NCBI GenBank assembly: GCA_963700885.1
Contig: CAVOZJ010000004.1
Coordinates: 92,084 to 156,083 of the forward strand
Source of the DNA: Anderseniella sp963700885
GTDB taxonomy: Bacteria > Pseudomonadota > Alphaproteobacteria > Rhizobiales > Aestuariivirgaceae
Length of the DNA: 64,000 bases
Direction of reading: 5' to 3'
Shown here piece by piece: positions 18,485-28,105 of this stretch. Position 1 is the stretch's first letter. Every line of letters begins with the position of its first letter. The translations under genes were made by a program, and so were the position numbers. The notes below the pieces were generated by a model. That model was not told the origin of the DNA. It searched no databases and was given only the letters and a program-made list of their open reading frames with translations.

Positions 18485-19148
18485 CCCCTCTGACATCATC
18501 GAAATTGATGTCATCTCCGATGTCATGTGCCCATGGTGCTACATTGGCAAACGCCGTCTGGAAAAGGCCCTTGCAATGGTCCCTGATGTTCCTGTCGATA
18601 TCCGTTGGCGGCCTTTTCAACTGGATCACACCATTCCGGAAACCGGTATGGACCGGAAGGAATACCTGCGCAAAAAGTTTGGCTCTGACGAACAGGTTGC
18701 ACAGGTTTACGGTCCTGTCCGCGCGGCGGGTAAGGACGAGGATATTCCATTCGAGTTCGACAAGATCACCGTCTCTCCAAATACGCTCAATGCGCACCGA
18801 ATTATTCGCTGGGCCATGGCCGATGGCGTACAGAACGCCGTAGTTGAACGGCTCTTCCAACTGTATTTCGTTGAAGGTGCCAATCTCACCGACAAGACAG
18901 TGCTGGCAGATGCGGCAGTCGAAGCGGGGCTTGAACGCCCCGTAGTTGAGCGTCTGCTTGAAAGTGATGCCGACATGGCAGAGACAAAGGCAGAAATTTC
19001 CCAGGCCCAGCAAATGGGTGTCACCGGTGTACCGGCTTTCATTATTGGCGGCCGATACGCCGTCATGGGCGCGCGTGAACCCGAAGCAATTGTGCAGGCA
19101 ATTACCGAAGTGGTAAAGGAACGTTCTGCTCCTGCGGGCAATGCATAA
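18474..19148 (+). CDS. DsbA-family (FrnE-like) oxidoreductase
   Basis: This 224-residue thioredoxin-fold protein with a helical insertion opens IEIDVISDVMCPWCYIGKRR, with the redox motif CPWC at residues 19-22. The conserved cis-Pro loop is VTGVPAFIIGGRYAVMGA near 180-197. There is no signal peptide, matching cytoplasmic FrnE-type members. The ATG at 18474 sits inside the 3' end of the synthetase gene. A longer frame from 18339 would read antisense-like, non-homologous residues. The physiological substrate is unknown. Confidence 0.92.
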   Translation: MTIDPSDIIEIDVISDVMCPWCYIGKRRLEKALAMVPDVPVDIRWRPFQLDHTIPETGMDRKEYLRKKFGSDEQVAQVYGPVRAAGKDEDIPFEFDKITVSPNTLNAHRIIRWAMADGVQNAVVERLFQLYFVEGANLTDKTVLADAAVEAGLERPVVERLLESDADMAETKAEISQAQQMGVTGVPAFIIGGRYAVMGAREPEAIVQAITEVVKERSAPAGNA

Positions 19149-19154
19149 CCTGGC

Positions 19155-22100
19155 CTAGCTTTCCGGGTTCGCCAGTTTCACAAGGGTTTGCATCAACTGG
19201 CGTGTACCAACCAGCCTGTCGGCTGGGGTCTCCCATGTACGGATAATCACCAGTTTCATGTCTGGCCGTATCTTGGCGCGGCTGCCCTGATCGTTGATCC
19301 ATCGCACCAGGGCTTCCGGATTTGGAAATCTGCCATCCCTGAATGTGAACACGGCACCCTTTGGTCCGGCGTCAATGCTGGCGACATTGGCCGTCCGGCA
19401 CAATAGTTTGACCGACACCACATCGATCAGATGCACTACTTCTTCCGGTAGCCGGCCAAACCGGTCCTGCAGTTCTGCCGCAAAACCATCCAGTTCATGC
19501 TGCGTCGGCAGGTCCGCCAGGCGGCGGTACACTCCGAGGCGAACTTGCAGGTCGGGGATGAACGTTTCGGGCAACAACACCGATGTCCCTACATTGATCT
19601 GTGGCGACCACTGGCCATCAGACTGCACTTCGAGTTCACCGGACCGCAAAGATGCCACTGCTTCTTCGAGCATGTGCTGGTAGAGCTCAAATCCAACTTC
19701 CTTGATGTGTCCTGATTGCTCTTCGCCCAAAAGATTGCCGCCGCCACGAATATCCAGGTCATGGCTGGCGAGCGTAAAACCCGCACCAAGTGAATCGAGG
19801 GATTGCAGAACCTTGAGACGCTTTTCGGCAGGGGCGGTCAGTGTCTTGTTGGCCGGTACCGTGAACAGCGCATAGGCACGTTGTTTGGAACGCCCTACCC
19901 TGCCCCTGATCTGATACAATTGTGCCAGGCCGAACATGTCGGACCGGTGCACGATCAGTGTATTTGCAGTTGGTATATCCAGACCGGATTCAATGATCGT
20001 CGTCGCCAGCAGAACATCATACTGACGATCATAAAAACCGGTCATGATGTCATCAAGTTCAGTTGGCGCCATTCGACCGTGTGCAATTGCAAATTTTACT
20101 TCAGGCACTTGTGCCCTGAGGAATTCGGCAATCACGGACAGATCAGAAATACGTGGCACAACATAAAAACTCTGTCCTCCACGATACAATTCACGCAGCA
20201 GGGTTTCGCGAATTATAACCGGGTCGAAGGGCGAGATATAGGTTCGCACTGCCAACCGATCGAGCGGTGGCGTGGTAATCAGCGATAGTTCCCGTACACC
20301 CGACAATGCAAGCTGTAACGTACGCGGAATGGGTGTCGCGGTCAGCGTAAGAACATGTACATCCGCACGCATTTCCTTCAGTTTTTCCTTGTGCTTGACG
20401 CCGAAGTGCTGTTCTTCGTCGATGATCAGCAGTCCGAGATCGCGGAATTTGACGTCTTCAGCCAGCAAGGCGTGGGTGCCGATCATGATTTCAACCGTAC
20501 CGTCCGAAATCCCCTGCTTGGCTTCAATGACATCCTTTCGACTGACCAGGCGGGATGCCTGTCCGATTTTGACGGGCAACCCCTTGAACCGCTCGACAAA
20601 TGTCGCGAAATGCTGACGCGCCAGCAAGGTAGTCGGCACCACAACTGCAACCTGCTTGCCTGCCATTACCGCAATGAAGGCGGAGCGCAGAGCGACTTCT
20701 GTCTTGCCAAACCCTACATCACCACAGATCAATCGATCCATGGGACGTCCCCTCGCCAGGTCTGTTATGACCGCATCAATCGCAGTCAATTGATCGTCGG
20801 TTTCCTCAAACGGAAACCGGGAGGCAAACTCATCATAGATACCGTCTGGCAGGCTCAATACTTCGCCATCGCGCAATTCACGCTGGGCGGCCGTCTTGAT
20901 GAGCTGGCTGGCGATTTCGCGGACACGTTCCTTGAGGCGTGCCTTGCGTGCCTGCCACGCCACGCCACCGAGTTTGTCCAGATTGACTCCAGCCTCATCG
21001 GAACCATATCGCGACAGCAGCTCGATGTTTTCTACCGGCAAGAAAAGTCGATCACCACCGTGATACTGCAGAAACAGGCAGTCATGCGGAGCACCTTGCA
21101 CATCAATAACCTTAAGTCCCTCAAATCGGCCAATTCCATGGTCGACATGGACCACGAGATCGCCGGTATCGAGCGACGCCAACTCCGAAATAAAATCACT
21201 GGCTTTCTTTTGCCGTTTGCCACGACGCACCAACCGGTCGCCCAGAATGTCCTGTTCGCCAATGACGGCCAGATCGTCTGTCTCAAAACCGGTCTCCAGG
21301 CCGAGTACGACAACCGAAACCATGTCCTTGGAGCGTTTCAATGCTTCCGGGCCTGACTTGGCAGTCACTACCAGTCCCAGATCGTGATCCTTCAATATAC
21401 CCAGCAAACGATCCCTTGAACCTTCACTCCAGGCTGCCAGCCATACCCGTTTGCCGGCTTTTTGTTGCCCACGCACGTGGTCCACAACCGCGTCATAGAC
21501 ATTGCGGCCCTGTTCGGCGCGCTCAGCTGCAAAGCTGCGCCCCTGCCTGCCCTGTGCTGATATCACCCGCAGGGTTGAGGCCTCGGGAGCTTCAAACGGT
21601 GTCAGCGCTATCACGGGATACTGAGCCGCAAGGTCAAACCATGACTGGCCGTTGAGAAACATTTTCCCGGGTGGCAGCGGCTTGTAGACTGGCGCGCCGA
21701 ATGTATCTTTTTCCAATGCTTCAATGCGTGCCTGGTAGTATTCCTCAATCTGGACGTTTCGCGCCTCAACGGATTCGTCGGCGAGGTGGTCCATTGTGAG
21801 AACACAATTGCCCGCGTAGTCGAGCACGGTTTCCAGTTTGTCATAGAACAGCGCCAACCAGTGCTCGACACCCTGGTAACGCCTACCGGCAGAGACGGCC
21901 TCATACACCGCATCGTTCAACCCTGATCCGGAGAACTGTGCCGTATAGGAGGTGCGAAACTGCGAAATTGTCTCAGCGTTCATCAGCACTTCACCTGCAG
22001 CGTCCAGTTTCAAGGAGTGCAATTGTCCGGTCGTGCGTTGAGACTGGGCATCGAAACTTCGAATGGACTCGAGTGTGTCGCCGAAGAAATCAAGCCTTAC

Positions 22101-22649
22101 GGGCTCATCGCTTCCTGGCGGGTAAATGTCGATGATGCCGCCGCGTATGGCAAAGTCTCCCGGGTCAACCACCGTACCGGTGCGGGAAAACCCATTGATT
22201 GCGAGATATTCCTGCAGTTGCCCTGTATCCACCCGGTTGCCGGGCAGGGCAGAAAAACTGGCTGAACTGACAACCTTTCGAGGCGGCACCTTCTGAACAA
22301 TTGCATTGGCCGTGGTAAGCAGGATGGCCGGTTTTTCAATCTTGCCGTCAACCAGTTGTGTCAGCGCACTCATGCGCCGGGCAAGAATAGCTGCAGCCGG
22401 TGACACCCGGTCATAAGGCAGGCAATCCCAGGCTGGAAACTGAATTATGTTCACTTCCGGCGCGAAAAAGGCAATTGCCTCACTGATCATTGAAGCGCGC
22501 TGATCGTCACGTGCGACGTGCACAACAAGACGGTTTTCGGCAAGCCGCGCCAACTCGCCCACTACGCGCCCGTCGAGTCCTTCAGGCGCACCCGACACTA
22601 TCACCCTGCCTGGTGATGCAATGGCGCTCTTCAGTTGGCCGCCTTTCAT
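19155..22649 (-). CDS. mfd: Transcription-repair coupling factor Mfd
   Basis: This 1164-residue protein has full Mfd architecture. It opens with a UvrB-homology module. The RNA-polymerase-interacting domain shows DLVVHVDHGIGRFEGLK. The RecG-like translocase has Walker A GDVGFGKTEVALRSAF and the DEEQHFG box. The helicase C domain has TTIIESGLDIPTANT and QIRGRVGRSKQ, and the C-terminal TRCF domain follows. Mfd removes stalled RNA polymerase at lesions and recruits UvrA. Its start overlaps the sdhE stop by 4 bases (ATGA). It converges with the DsbA-family gene. Confidence 0.98.
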   Translation of the reverse strand: MKGGQLKSAIASPGRVIVSGAPEGLDGRVVGELARLAENRLVVHVARDDQRASMISEAIAFFAPEVNIIQFPAWDCLPYDRVSPAAAILARRMSALTQLVDGKIEKPAILLTTANAIVQKVPPRKVVSSASFSALPGNRVDTGQLQEYLAINGFSRTGTVVDPGDFAIRGGIIDIYPPGSDEPVRLDFFGDTLESIRSFDAQSQRTTGQLHSLKLDAAGEVLMNAETISQFRTSYTAQFSGSGLNDAVYEAVSAGRRYQGVEHWLALFYDKLETVLDYAGNCVLTMDHLADESVEARNVQIEEYYQARIEALEKDTFGAPVYKPLPPGKMFLNGQSWFDLAAQYPVIALTPFEAPEASTLRVISAQGRQGRSFAAERAEQGRNVYDAVVDHVRGQQKAGKRVWLAAWSEGSRDRLLGILKDHDLGLVVTAKSGPEALKRSKDMVSVVVLGLETGFETDDLAVIGEQDILGDRLVRRGKRQKKASDFISELASLDTGDLVVHVDHGIGRFEGLKVIDVQGAPHDCLFLQYHGGDRLFLPVENIELLSRYGSDEAGVNLDKLGGVAWQARKARLKERVREIASQLIKTAAQRELRDGEVLSLPDGIYDEFASRFPFEETDDQLTAIDAVITDLARGRPMDRLICGDVGFGKTEVALRSAFIAVMAGKQVAVVVPTTLLARQHFATFVERFKGLPVKIGQASRLVSRKDVIEAKQGISDGTVEIMIGTHALLAEDVKFRDLGLLIIDEEQHFGVKHKEKLKEMRADVHVLTLTATPIPRTLQLALSGVRELSLITTPPLDRLAVRTYISPFDPVIIRETLLRELYRGGQSFYVVPRISDLSVIAEFLRAQVPEVKFAIAHGRMAPTELDDIMTGFYDRQYDVLLATTIIESGLDIPTANTLIVHRSDMFGLAQLYQIRGRVGRSKQRAYALFTVPANKTLTAPAEKRLKVLQSLDSLGAGFTLASHDLDIRGGGNLLGEEQSGHIKEVGFELYQHMLEEAVASLRSGELEVQSDGQWSPQINVGTSVLLPETFIPDLQVRLGVYRRLADLPTQHELDGFAAELQDRFGRLPEEVVHLIDVVSVKLLCRTANVASIDAGPKGAVFTFRDGRFPNPEALVRWINDQGSRAKIRPDMKLVIIRTWETPADRLVGTRQLMQTLVKLANPES

Positions 22650-22930
22650 GTGAAACTTCCGTAAAACGATTGGTCAAAACGAAGTGCAAGCATTTCAAGC
22701 AGCAATGCTGACTGCTGATCCTGGGGAATAGGTCGCGCGCCGGTCAACCAGGCCAACAGGTCCTGATCAGGAATTTCCAGAATGCGTTCCAGTTCCTGCA
22801 ACTCGTCTTCATCAGATTGCTTGATTTTGCTGTGCACAAATGTGCCCACGACGATATCCATCTCCCTGATACCTCGGTGGCAGGCCCGCCAGACTATGCG
22901 TTTTCGCCGGTTTTCGTCTGTAACAGTCAC
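22646..22930 (-). CDS. sdhE: Succinate dehydrogenase assembly factor SdhE
   Basis: This 94-residue protein has the SdhE core RRKRIVWRACHRGIREMDI, in which the RGxxE motif promotes covalent flavinylation of the SdhA subunit. The C-terminal half ends DQDLLAWLTGARP. The GTG at 22930 is chosen because it gives the family N-terminus; the frame extends upstream to 23011 but that part is not conserved-looking. It is translationally coupled to mfd, a pairing common in alphaproteobacteria. Confidence 0.92.
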   Translation of the reverse strand: MTVTDENRRKRIVWRACHRGIREMDIVVGTFVHSKIKQSDEDELQELERILEIPDQDLLAWLTGARPIPQDQQSALLLEMLALRFDQSFYGSFT

Positions 22931-23201
22931 AGTAAATGCCCGATGGAAAAGAGGATAACAGCAGGTAGAGCTTGGTGATAATGTGCCCGGCGGTTTATGA
23001 AAGAACCGCACATGAAACGCAACCGGACAACCTGGGCCAGGAACGAGTTATCTTGTGCAATTCTGTTCGAGGGAAACAATCCAGTGGCTTGCGTCGATCA
23101 TCCGCCTTGTCACAGGCAAAATTTCCTCCCTCAGAATGGATGACGTCAAGCGGTCCTGACCCAGAGTTGTCCTGGACACTCGACTGGAAGACCAGGCGCC
23201 A

Positions 23202-25328
23202 ATGCGACCGGAAATTCTGAACAGGTATTTTGCTTCTGCCAGCGTGCTGAAGGGAATCGGTGCGAAGGTTGAAAAATCGCTGGCGGGTTTGGTGCGGCCG
23301 CAAAGCGGGGACCCCAGCGTTGGCGACCAGCCTGCCCGCCTGGTTGACCTTCTGTTTCATTTGCCGGCAGGAGTTATTGACCGCCGCAATCGCCCTACAA
23401 TCAGTAATCTACCCCAAGACGGCATCGTCACGATCGAGGCCCAAGTTGGTCGGCACAGGCCGCCGCCTCGTCACAACAAGCGAATTCCCTATCGGGTTGA
23501 AGTATTCGATGATACCGGGGCCCTGCCGCTGGTGTTCTTTCATTCGCACGGGCCCTATCTGGAACGCACGTTGCCGGAAGGCGAGACCCGGTTCATATCG
23601 GGAAAGATTGAATGGTATGGCGGCTCGCCTCAGATTGTTCATCCAGACCATGTTCTAACTGCCGAGCAATTCGCAGAAATGCCGTTGCTTGAACCGGTCT
23701 ATCCGCTCGCGGCCGGCGTATCCGGTAAAATACTGGGAAAGGCAATCCGGCAGACCTTGGCTGACATTCCGCTACTGCCGGAATGGCAAGACGCGGCATG
23801 GGTTGCAGCAAGAAGTCTTCCGTCATTTCAGGAGGCTCTGGAAGTTCTCCACAACCCGCGCGATGCAACCGACCTGGAGCCCGATGGCCCGGCAAGACAA
23901 CGGCTGGCCTACGACGAGTTGCTGGCAAATCAACTGGCGCTGTCACTGGTGCGCAGGCACATGAAACGTGCATCTGGAAGGATGTTGAAAGGCGACGGCA
24001 GATTCGTGAAAATGATCATGGATGCGTTGCCATTTTCCCTTACAGTCAGTCAGAACCTGGCCGTGTCAGAGATACTGGCAGATCTGGCATCGCCGGTTCG
24101 CATGCTTCGGTTACTGCAGGGTGACGTGGGATCAGGCAAGACCATCGTTGGCCTGCTGGCCATTGCAACTGCCGCAGAAGCCGGCGCCCAGTCAGTCCTG
24201 ATGGTACCAACCGATATCCTGGCCCGCCAGCACATTGCCAGCATTGAGCCGTTGGCGCTTGCAGCCGGGCTCAGGGTTGCCGTCCTTACAGGCCGTGAGA
24301 AAGGTCAGTTACGGCAACGATTGCTCGATGAACTGGCTGCTGGAGATATTGATGTTCTGATTGGCACGCACGCCCTGTTTCAGGAAGGCGTCAGCTTTGC
24401 AGATCTTGGCCTCGTCATCATTGACGAGCAACATCGTTTTGGCGTGCATCAACGCCTTGCGCTGCAGTCGAAATCCAACCGCGCCAGCGACCTGCTGGTA
24501 ATGACTGCCACCCCGATCCCGCGAACCCTGGCGCTTACAACATATGGCGATATGGACATAACCCGTCTAACGGGCAAACCGCCGGGCCGAAAACCGATTG
24601 AAACGCGCGTGATGCCAATGGAGAAACTCGATCAGATTATTGACGGGCTGGCACGAGCCATTGCGCAAGGCAAGCGGGCATACTGGGTATGTCCACTTGT
24701 TGAAGATAGTGACCTGATTGATAAAACAGCTGCTGAATCACGCTTCGCCAGCTTGCAGACGCGGTTCGGTCAACAGGTCGGACTGGTACATGGCCGCATG
24801 AAGGGTCATCAAAAAGATACCGTTATGACGCGCTTCAAATCCGGAGAACTGTCGGTTCTTGTGTCCACCACGGTAATCGAAGTCGGTGTTGATGTGCCCG
24901 AGGCGTCAATCATGATCATCGAGAATGCCGAACGATTTGGACTTGCCCAACTGCACCAGTTGCGCGGTCGCGTAGGCCGTGGATCAGATGCATCCAGCTG
25001 TGTGTTGCTATATGATGGACCACCGGGTGAAATGGCTGCGGCTCGTCTGAGAACCATGCGCGAAACTGAAGATGGCTTCATCATTGCGGAAGAAGATCTG
25101 AAGCTACGGGGTTCAGGCGAGGTATTGGGCACCAGGCAGTCGGGAGTCGCCAGTTTCAGGTTGGCCGATCTCGGCCAGCATGCAGAACTGCTGCAGGTTG
25201 CCCGTGATGATGCAAGGCTGGTTCTGGAAACCGATCCGCATCTGGCCGGGGCAAGATCTGGAGCTTTGCGTATGCTGCTCTATCTGTTCGAGCGCGACGA
25301 CGCGATCCGGCTACTGTCAGCAGGTTGA
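23202..25328 (+). CDS. recG: ATP-dependent DNA helicase RecG
   Basis: This 708-residue helicase has an N-terminal wedge/OB domain (about residues 55-170). The motor domain has Walker A GDVGSGKTIVGLLA, the DEQHRFGVHQR box and TATPIPRTL. The second RecA lobe has STTVIEVGVDVPEAS and QLRGRVGRGSDAS, and the C-terminal RecG segment begins RLRTMRETEDGFIIAEEDL. RecG remodels stalled forks and Holliday junctions. It is divergent from sdhE with a 271-base gap. It ends one base before the convergent DUF502 stop, with no room for a terminator between them. Confidence 0.97.
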   Translation: MRPEILNRYFASASVLKGIGAKVEKSLAGLVRPQSGDPSVGDQPARLVDLLFHLPAGVIDRRNRPTISNLPQDGIVTIEAQVGRHRPPPRHNKRIPYRVEVFDDTGALPLVFFHSHGPYLERTLPEGETRFISGKIEWYGGSPQIVHPDHVLTAEQFAEMPLLEPVYPLAAGVSGKILGKAIRQTLADIPLLPEWQDAAWVAARSLPSFQEALEVLHNPRDATDLEPDGPARQRLAYDELLANQLALSLVRRHMKRASGRMLKGDGRFVKMIMDALPFSLTVSQNLAVSEILADLASPVRMLRLLQGDVGSGKTIVGLLAIATAAEAGAQSVLMVPTDILARQHIASIEPLALAAGLRVAVLTGREKGQLRQRLLDELAAGDIDVLIGTHALFQEGVSFADLGLVIIDEQHRFGVHQRLALQSKSNRASDLLVMTATPIPRTLALTTYGDMDITRLTGKPPGRKPIETRVMPMEKLDQIIDGLARAIAQGKRAYWVCPLVEDSDLIDKTAAESRFASLQTRFGQQVGLVHGRMKGHQKDTVMTRFKSGELSVLVSTTVIEVGVDVPEASIMIIENAERFGLAQLHQLRGRVGRGSDASSCVLLYDGPPGEMAAARLRTMRETEDGFIIAEEDLKLRGSGEVLGTRQSGVASFRLADLGQHAELLQVARDDARLVLETDPHLAGARSGALRMLLYLFERDDAIRLLSAG

Positions 25329-26087
25329 TCAAGCATTGCGTTTCCTGCCAGGATTCTTTCCAGCTGGTTTTCTGCGGCTCTTGGTAATTCTTGGCGCCGG
25401 GCGCAGCACCTGGTCCGGGTGGGCAATAAGCATGGACAATGTGTCATCATCATCAGCAATCGAGATATTGGCTTGCCGCATCTGCTCAGGTGTCACCAGC
25501 CCTGCCGAAATGACCAGCTTGGCAGCTTCCTCAACTGTCAGATCAAGTATTGTCACTTCCGCCTTTTCCACAAAGAACAGGAAACCTGAAGTTGGATTTG
25601 GTGTGGTCGGCATAAACGCGGAGTAGAATGTCGTCCCCGGTTTCAGGCCGATTTCTCCAGAGTCCAGTTCGCGCGCGATGAAACAGACAACATTGACACC
25701 TTTGCGCGGATAGCCAATAAGCCCAACTGAGGAAAAATTACCGGCATTGGATGACAGGGCCGTCTCGAAAATCTGCTTTACGGCCTTGTAAACCGACCGG
25801 ATAATTGGCATCCGGTCAAGGGTTCTCTCGCCGAAATTCAACAGGGTTCTGCCAACAAGATTGGCAGCCAGAGCACCAATCAGGGTAATACCCACGAGTG
25901 CAAATACAAGGCCGACGCCTGGAACTGAAAATGGCAGGTAGGAATCCGGATTGTAGATTGACGGAATATATGGTTTCAACCAACTGTCGAACAGCGAAAC
26001 AAACCACCACACCAGCCAAATCGTGATTGCGATTGGGGCAGCAACAACTACGCCCGTCAGAAAGTATGTCCTCACCTTGCCAAGCAT
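25329..26087 (-). CDS. DUF502 membrane protein
   Basis: This 252-residue protein has two N-terminal hydrophobic segments, YFLTGVVVAAPIAITIWLVW and GVGLVFALVGITLIGALAAN. A soluble domain follows with RMPIIRSVYKAVKQ, GFLFFVEKAEVTILDLTVEE and AAKLVISAG, the conserved DUF502 pattern. The C-terminus is strongly basic (SRRKPAGKNPGRKR). Function is not established for the family. It is convergent with recG, their stops being directly adjacent. Confidence 0.9.
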   Translation of the reverse strand: MLGKVRTYFLTGVVVAAPIAITIWLVWWFVSLFDSWLKPYIPSIYNPDSYLPFSVPGVGLVFALVGITLIGALAANLVGRTLLNFGERTLDRMPIIRSVYKAVKQIFETALSSNAGNFSSVGLIGYPRKGVNVVCFIARELDSGEIGLKPGTTFYSAFMPTTPNPTSGFLFFVEKAEVTILDLTVEEAAKLVISAGLVTPEQMRQANISIADDDDTLSMLIAHPDQVLRPAPRITKSRRKPAGKNPGRKRNA

Positions 26088-26215
26088 CAGCTACAGAAAA
26101 ATCCAAAAGTGTCGAAAATGTCGATCATCATGCTACCTGCGCGCTGCTTGCCATAGCATGCTCACACTACGACTGCTACAATCCTGTTGCAATTCATTAA
26201 CACCGACAGCCATTT

Positions 26216-26623
26216 TTGGCCGGGTTGCCGGTTTTGAGTGAACGGCTAACCACAAGGCAGCATGTTCTGAGGGTCCTCGGCTTTATGTTTGTCGGGCTCG
26301 GAATTGTTGGCGCATTTCTGCCACTACTGCCGACAACACCATTTTTGCTGCTGGCGATGGCCTGTTTTGCGCGTTCGTCCCCGGCCTTTCATGACTGGTT
26401 GATCAACCACCGAACGCTTGGCCCTTATATCGTCGACTGGGAGCGCGACCGTTCGATACCGTTTCCGGCCAAAATTACCTCTGTAACGATGATGTCTGCG
26501 AGTCTGGCCTGGCTAGCGTTTGCAAGCAATGCGCCCGCCATCGCAATCTGGATGACAGGCGCAGTACTGATTTGCGTCGCAGCCTACATTCTTACCAGGC
26601 CTACATCACACATTGGCCGTTGA
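26216..26623 (+). CDS. YbaN-family (DUF454) inner membrane protein
   Basis: This protein is 135 residues with a TTG start as drawn. The conserved core is GLGIVGAFLPLLPTTPFLLLA followed by CFARSSPAFHDWLINHRTLGP. Two closing hydrophobic helices complete the DUF454 pattern. The function is unknown. The start is uncertain, since another TTG lies a few codons downstream. Its stop abuts the convergent TPR gene by one base. Confidence 0.88.
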   Translation: MAGLPVLSERLTTRQHVLRVLGFMFVGLGIVGAFLPLLPTTPFLLLAMACFARSSPAFHDWLINHRTLGPYIVDWERDRSIPFPAKITSVTMMSASLAWLAFASNAPAIAIWMTGAVLICVAAYILTRPTSHIGR

Positions 26624-28018
26624 TCAGCCGGCGGCACGCGCAACAAAGCAACCGGTTCCCAGGTGTTTCAAACTGCGACACAGGGATTTGGCCTGCGTTT
26701 TGTTCAGTTGATGCACCCGGAGACGGTAGTAAATCCCCTGTCCTTCCACCTCAGCACGAACAACAGCGGCGGTCTTATTGCCCAGCAGTTCGTCATGGCG
26801 GGATTTCAGGGTGTCCCAGTTGTCCCAGGCCCTGTCGGCCTCGCGTTGTGACACAAGTTGCACGGTCCAGCCTTCCAGCTTCGCTGAAACATTCGAGACG
26901 GCAGTCTCGACGTTCACGCTGGTAACGCTTCCAGATGCGGCCACCGGTTCGACACGTACAGGATCTTCTGCCTTTGCAGCTTCCGGCATTTCGCTGGATT
27001 TTGTGGCGACCTTTTCGGGAACTGGCGGTACTTCTGCAACCTGACCGGCAGTAACTGGCTTCGGGTCTGCGACTTTGACAGGTTGCTCCTCTACCAGTCC
27101 CGACGGTTTTGACGCAGGCATTTCAGCAGTTGCCAGTACGAAAGCAGGAGCAACAGTTCCAGAACCGCTGGCCAGGCTGGCTGATGGCGCCACCGGTTCA
27201 CGCAGTGCTACCCGTGTAACCGTTCCAGCAGGTGCCTTGAGCGACCCTGTGATTATGTCATCGGCCATAAGATTCTGAGTTGGCAATACGGCGAGTTGTA
27301 TTTGGCGGGCACTGGGACTTTCCGGTACATCCATCCCCATGTCGGCAAGCCGTTCCCGTACCGGCGCGAAATCGGGCTTGATGGAATAGGCCTGGAACAG
27401 AACCGCAGTTGCCTCTGCACGATGACCAAGTTTGGCAAGCGCCAAAGCCTTACCGTACAGGGACAAATGCTTATGCGGATAGTTCAGTTTTGTGGCGCGT
27501 GCATAATCAATCAACGCGTAGTCATATTGTCCGGCCTCGCGCAACACATTGGCGCGTGCATAAAACGCCTCCGACAGGTATGGATCGAGATACAAGGCGT
27601 TCGTATAATCGTCCAAAGCCGCTGATTGACGGTCCAGTTTTGCATTCGCCAGACCACGATTGTACAAGGCGACTGCGCGGGTTTTGGCGTTCAGCGCATC
27701 CAGTTCTATTGCCTGACTGTAGTCGGCAACAGCATCGGCATGCTCGGCGACTTTCTGGTGGGCGAGTGCCCGGTTCAGCAGCGCCCGGGCTTTGTCTGCA
27801 AGTGAAATTTCTTCAAGAGAAATGGCGACTGAGTATTCGGCAATTGCCATTTTCGGCTTGCCGGATACAAGGTGTGTGTAGGCTGACTGCATGATGGCAG
27901 TTGGCGCGGTGGAGGTGACCCCGGTGGTTTCTGAGGCGGCTGCGACAGCATTGGTGGCTACTCCGGCAACCAGGAACGCATACAAAACAGACGCACGAAC
28001 AACTAACTGTACTTTCAT
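26624..28018 (-). CDS. Exported TPR protein with C-terminal SPOR-like domain
   Basis: This 464-residue protein has a signal peptide (ASVLYAFLVAGVATNAVAA) and about five tetratricopeptide repeats over residues 40-215 (for example AVALYNRGLANAKLDRQSAA). A Pro/Ala/Val-rich low-complexity linker follows. The C-terminal domain, about residues 385-464, starts GWTVQLVSQREADRAWDNW and resembles SPOR domains, which bind septal peptidoglycan lacking side chains. It is probably a periplasmic scaffold in cell-wall metabolism (inference). The SPOR call rests on pattern, so it is moderately certain. Confidence 0.78.
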   Translation of the reverse strand: MKVQLVVRASVLYAFLVAGVATNAVAAASETTGVTSTAPTAIMQSAYTHLVSGKPKMAIAEYSVAISLEEISLADKARALLNRALAHQKVAEHADAVADYSQAIELDALNAKTRAVALYNRGLANAKLDRQSAALDDYTNALYLDPYLSEAFYARANVLREAGQYDYALIDYARATKLNYPHKHLSLYGKALALAKLGHRAEATAVLFQAYSIKPDFAPVRERLADMGMDVPESPSARQIQLAVLPTQNLMADDIITGSLKAPAGTVTRVALREPVAPSASLASGSGTVAPAFVLATAEMPASKPSGLVEEQPVKVADPKPVTAGQVAEVPPVPEKVATKSSEMPEAAKAEDPVRVEPVAASGSVTSVNVETAVSNVSAKLEGWTVQLVSQREADRAWDNWDTLKSRHDELLGNKTAAVVRAEVEGQGIYYRLRVHQLNKTQAKSLCRSLKHLGTGCFVARAAG

Positions 28019-28105
28019 GCCGCTGATAGTGCAGCGACATGGTTAAACAAAACCTAAGCGAAACAAGAAAATTTTCTGCACAAACCGAACCGGCTCCGGC
28101 CGGTT

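Noticed and set aside
20355..21356. 333-codon plus-strand frame
   Set aside because: It is antisense to mfd, whose domains are complete and recognisable, and its translation has no motif.
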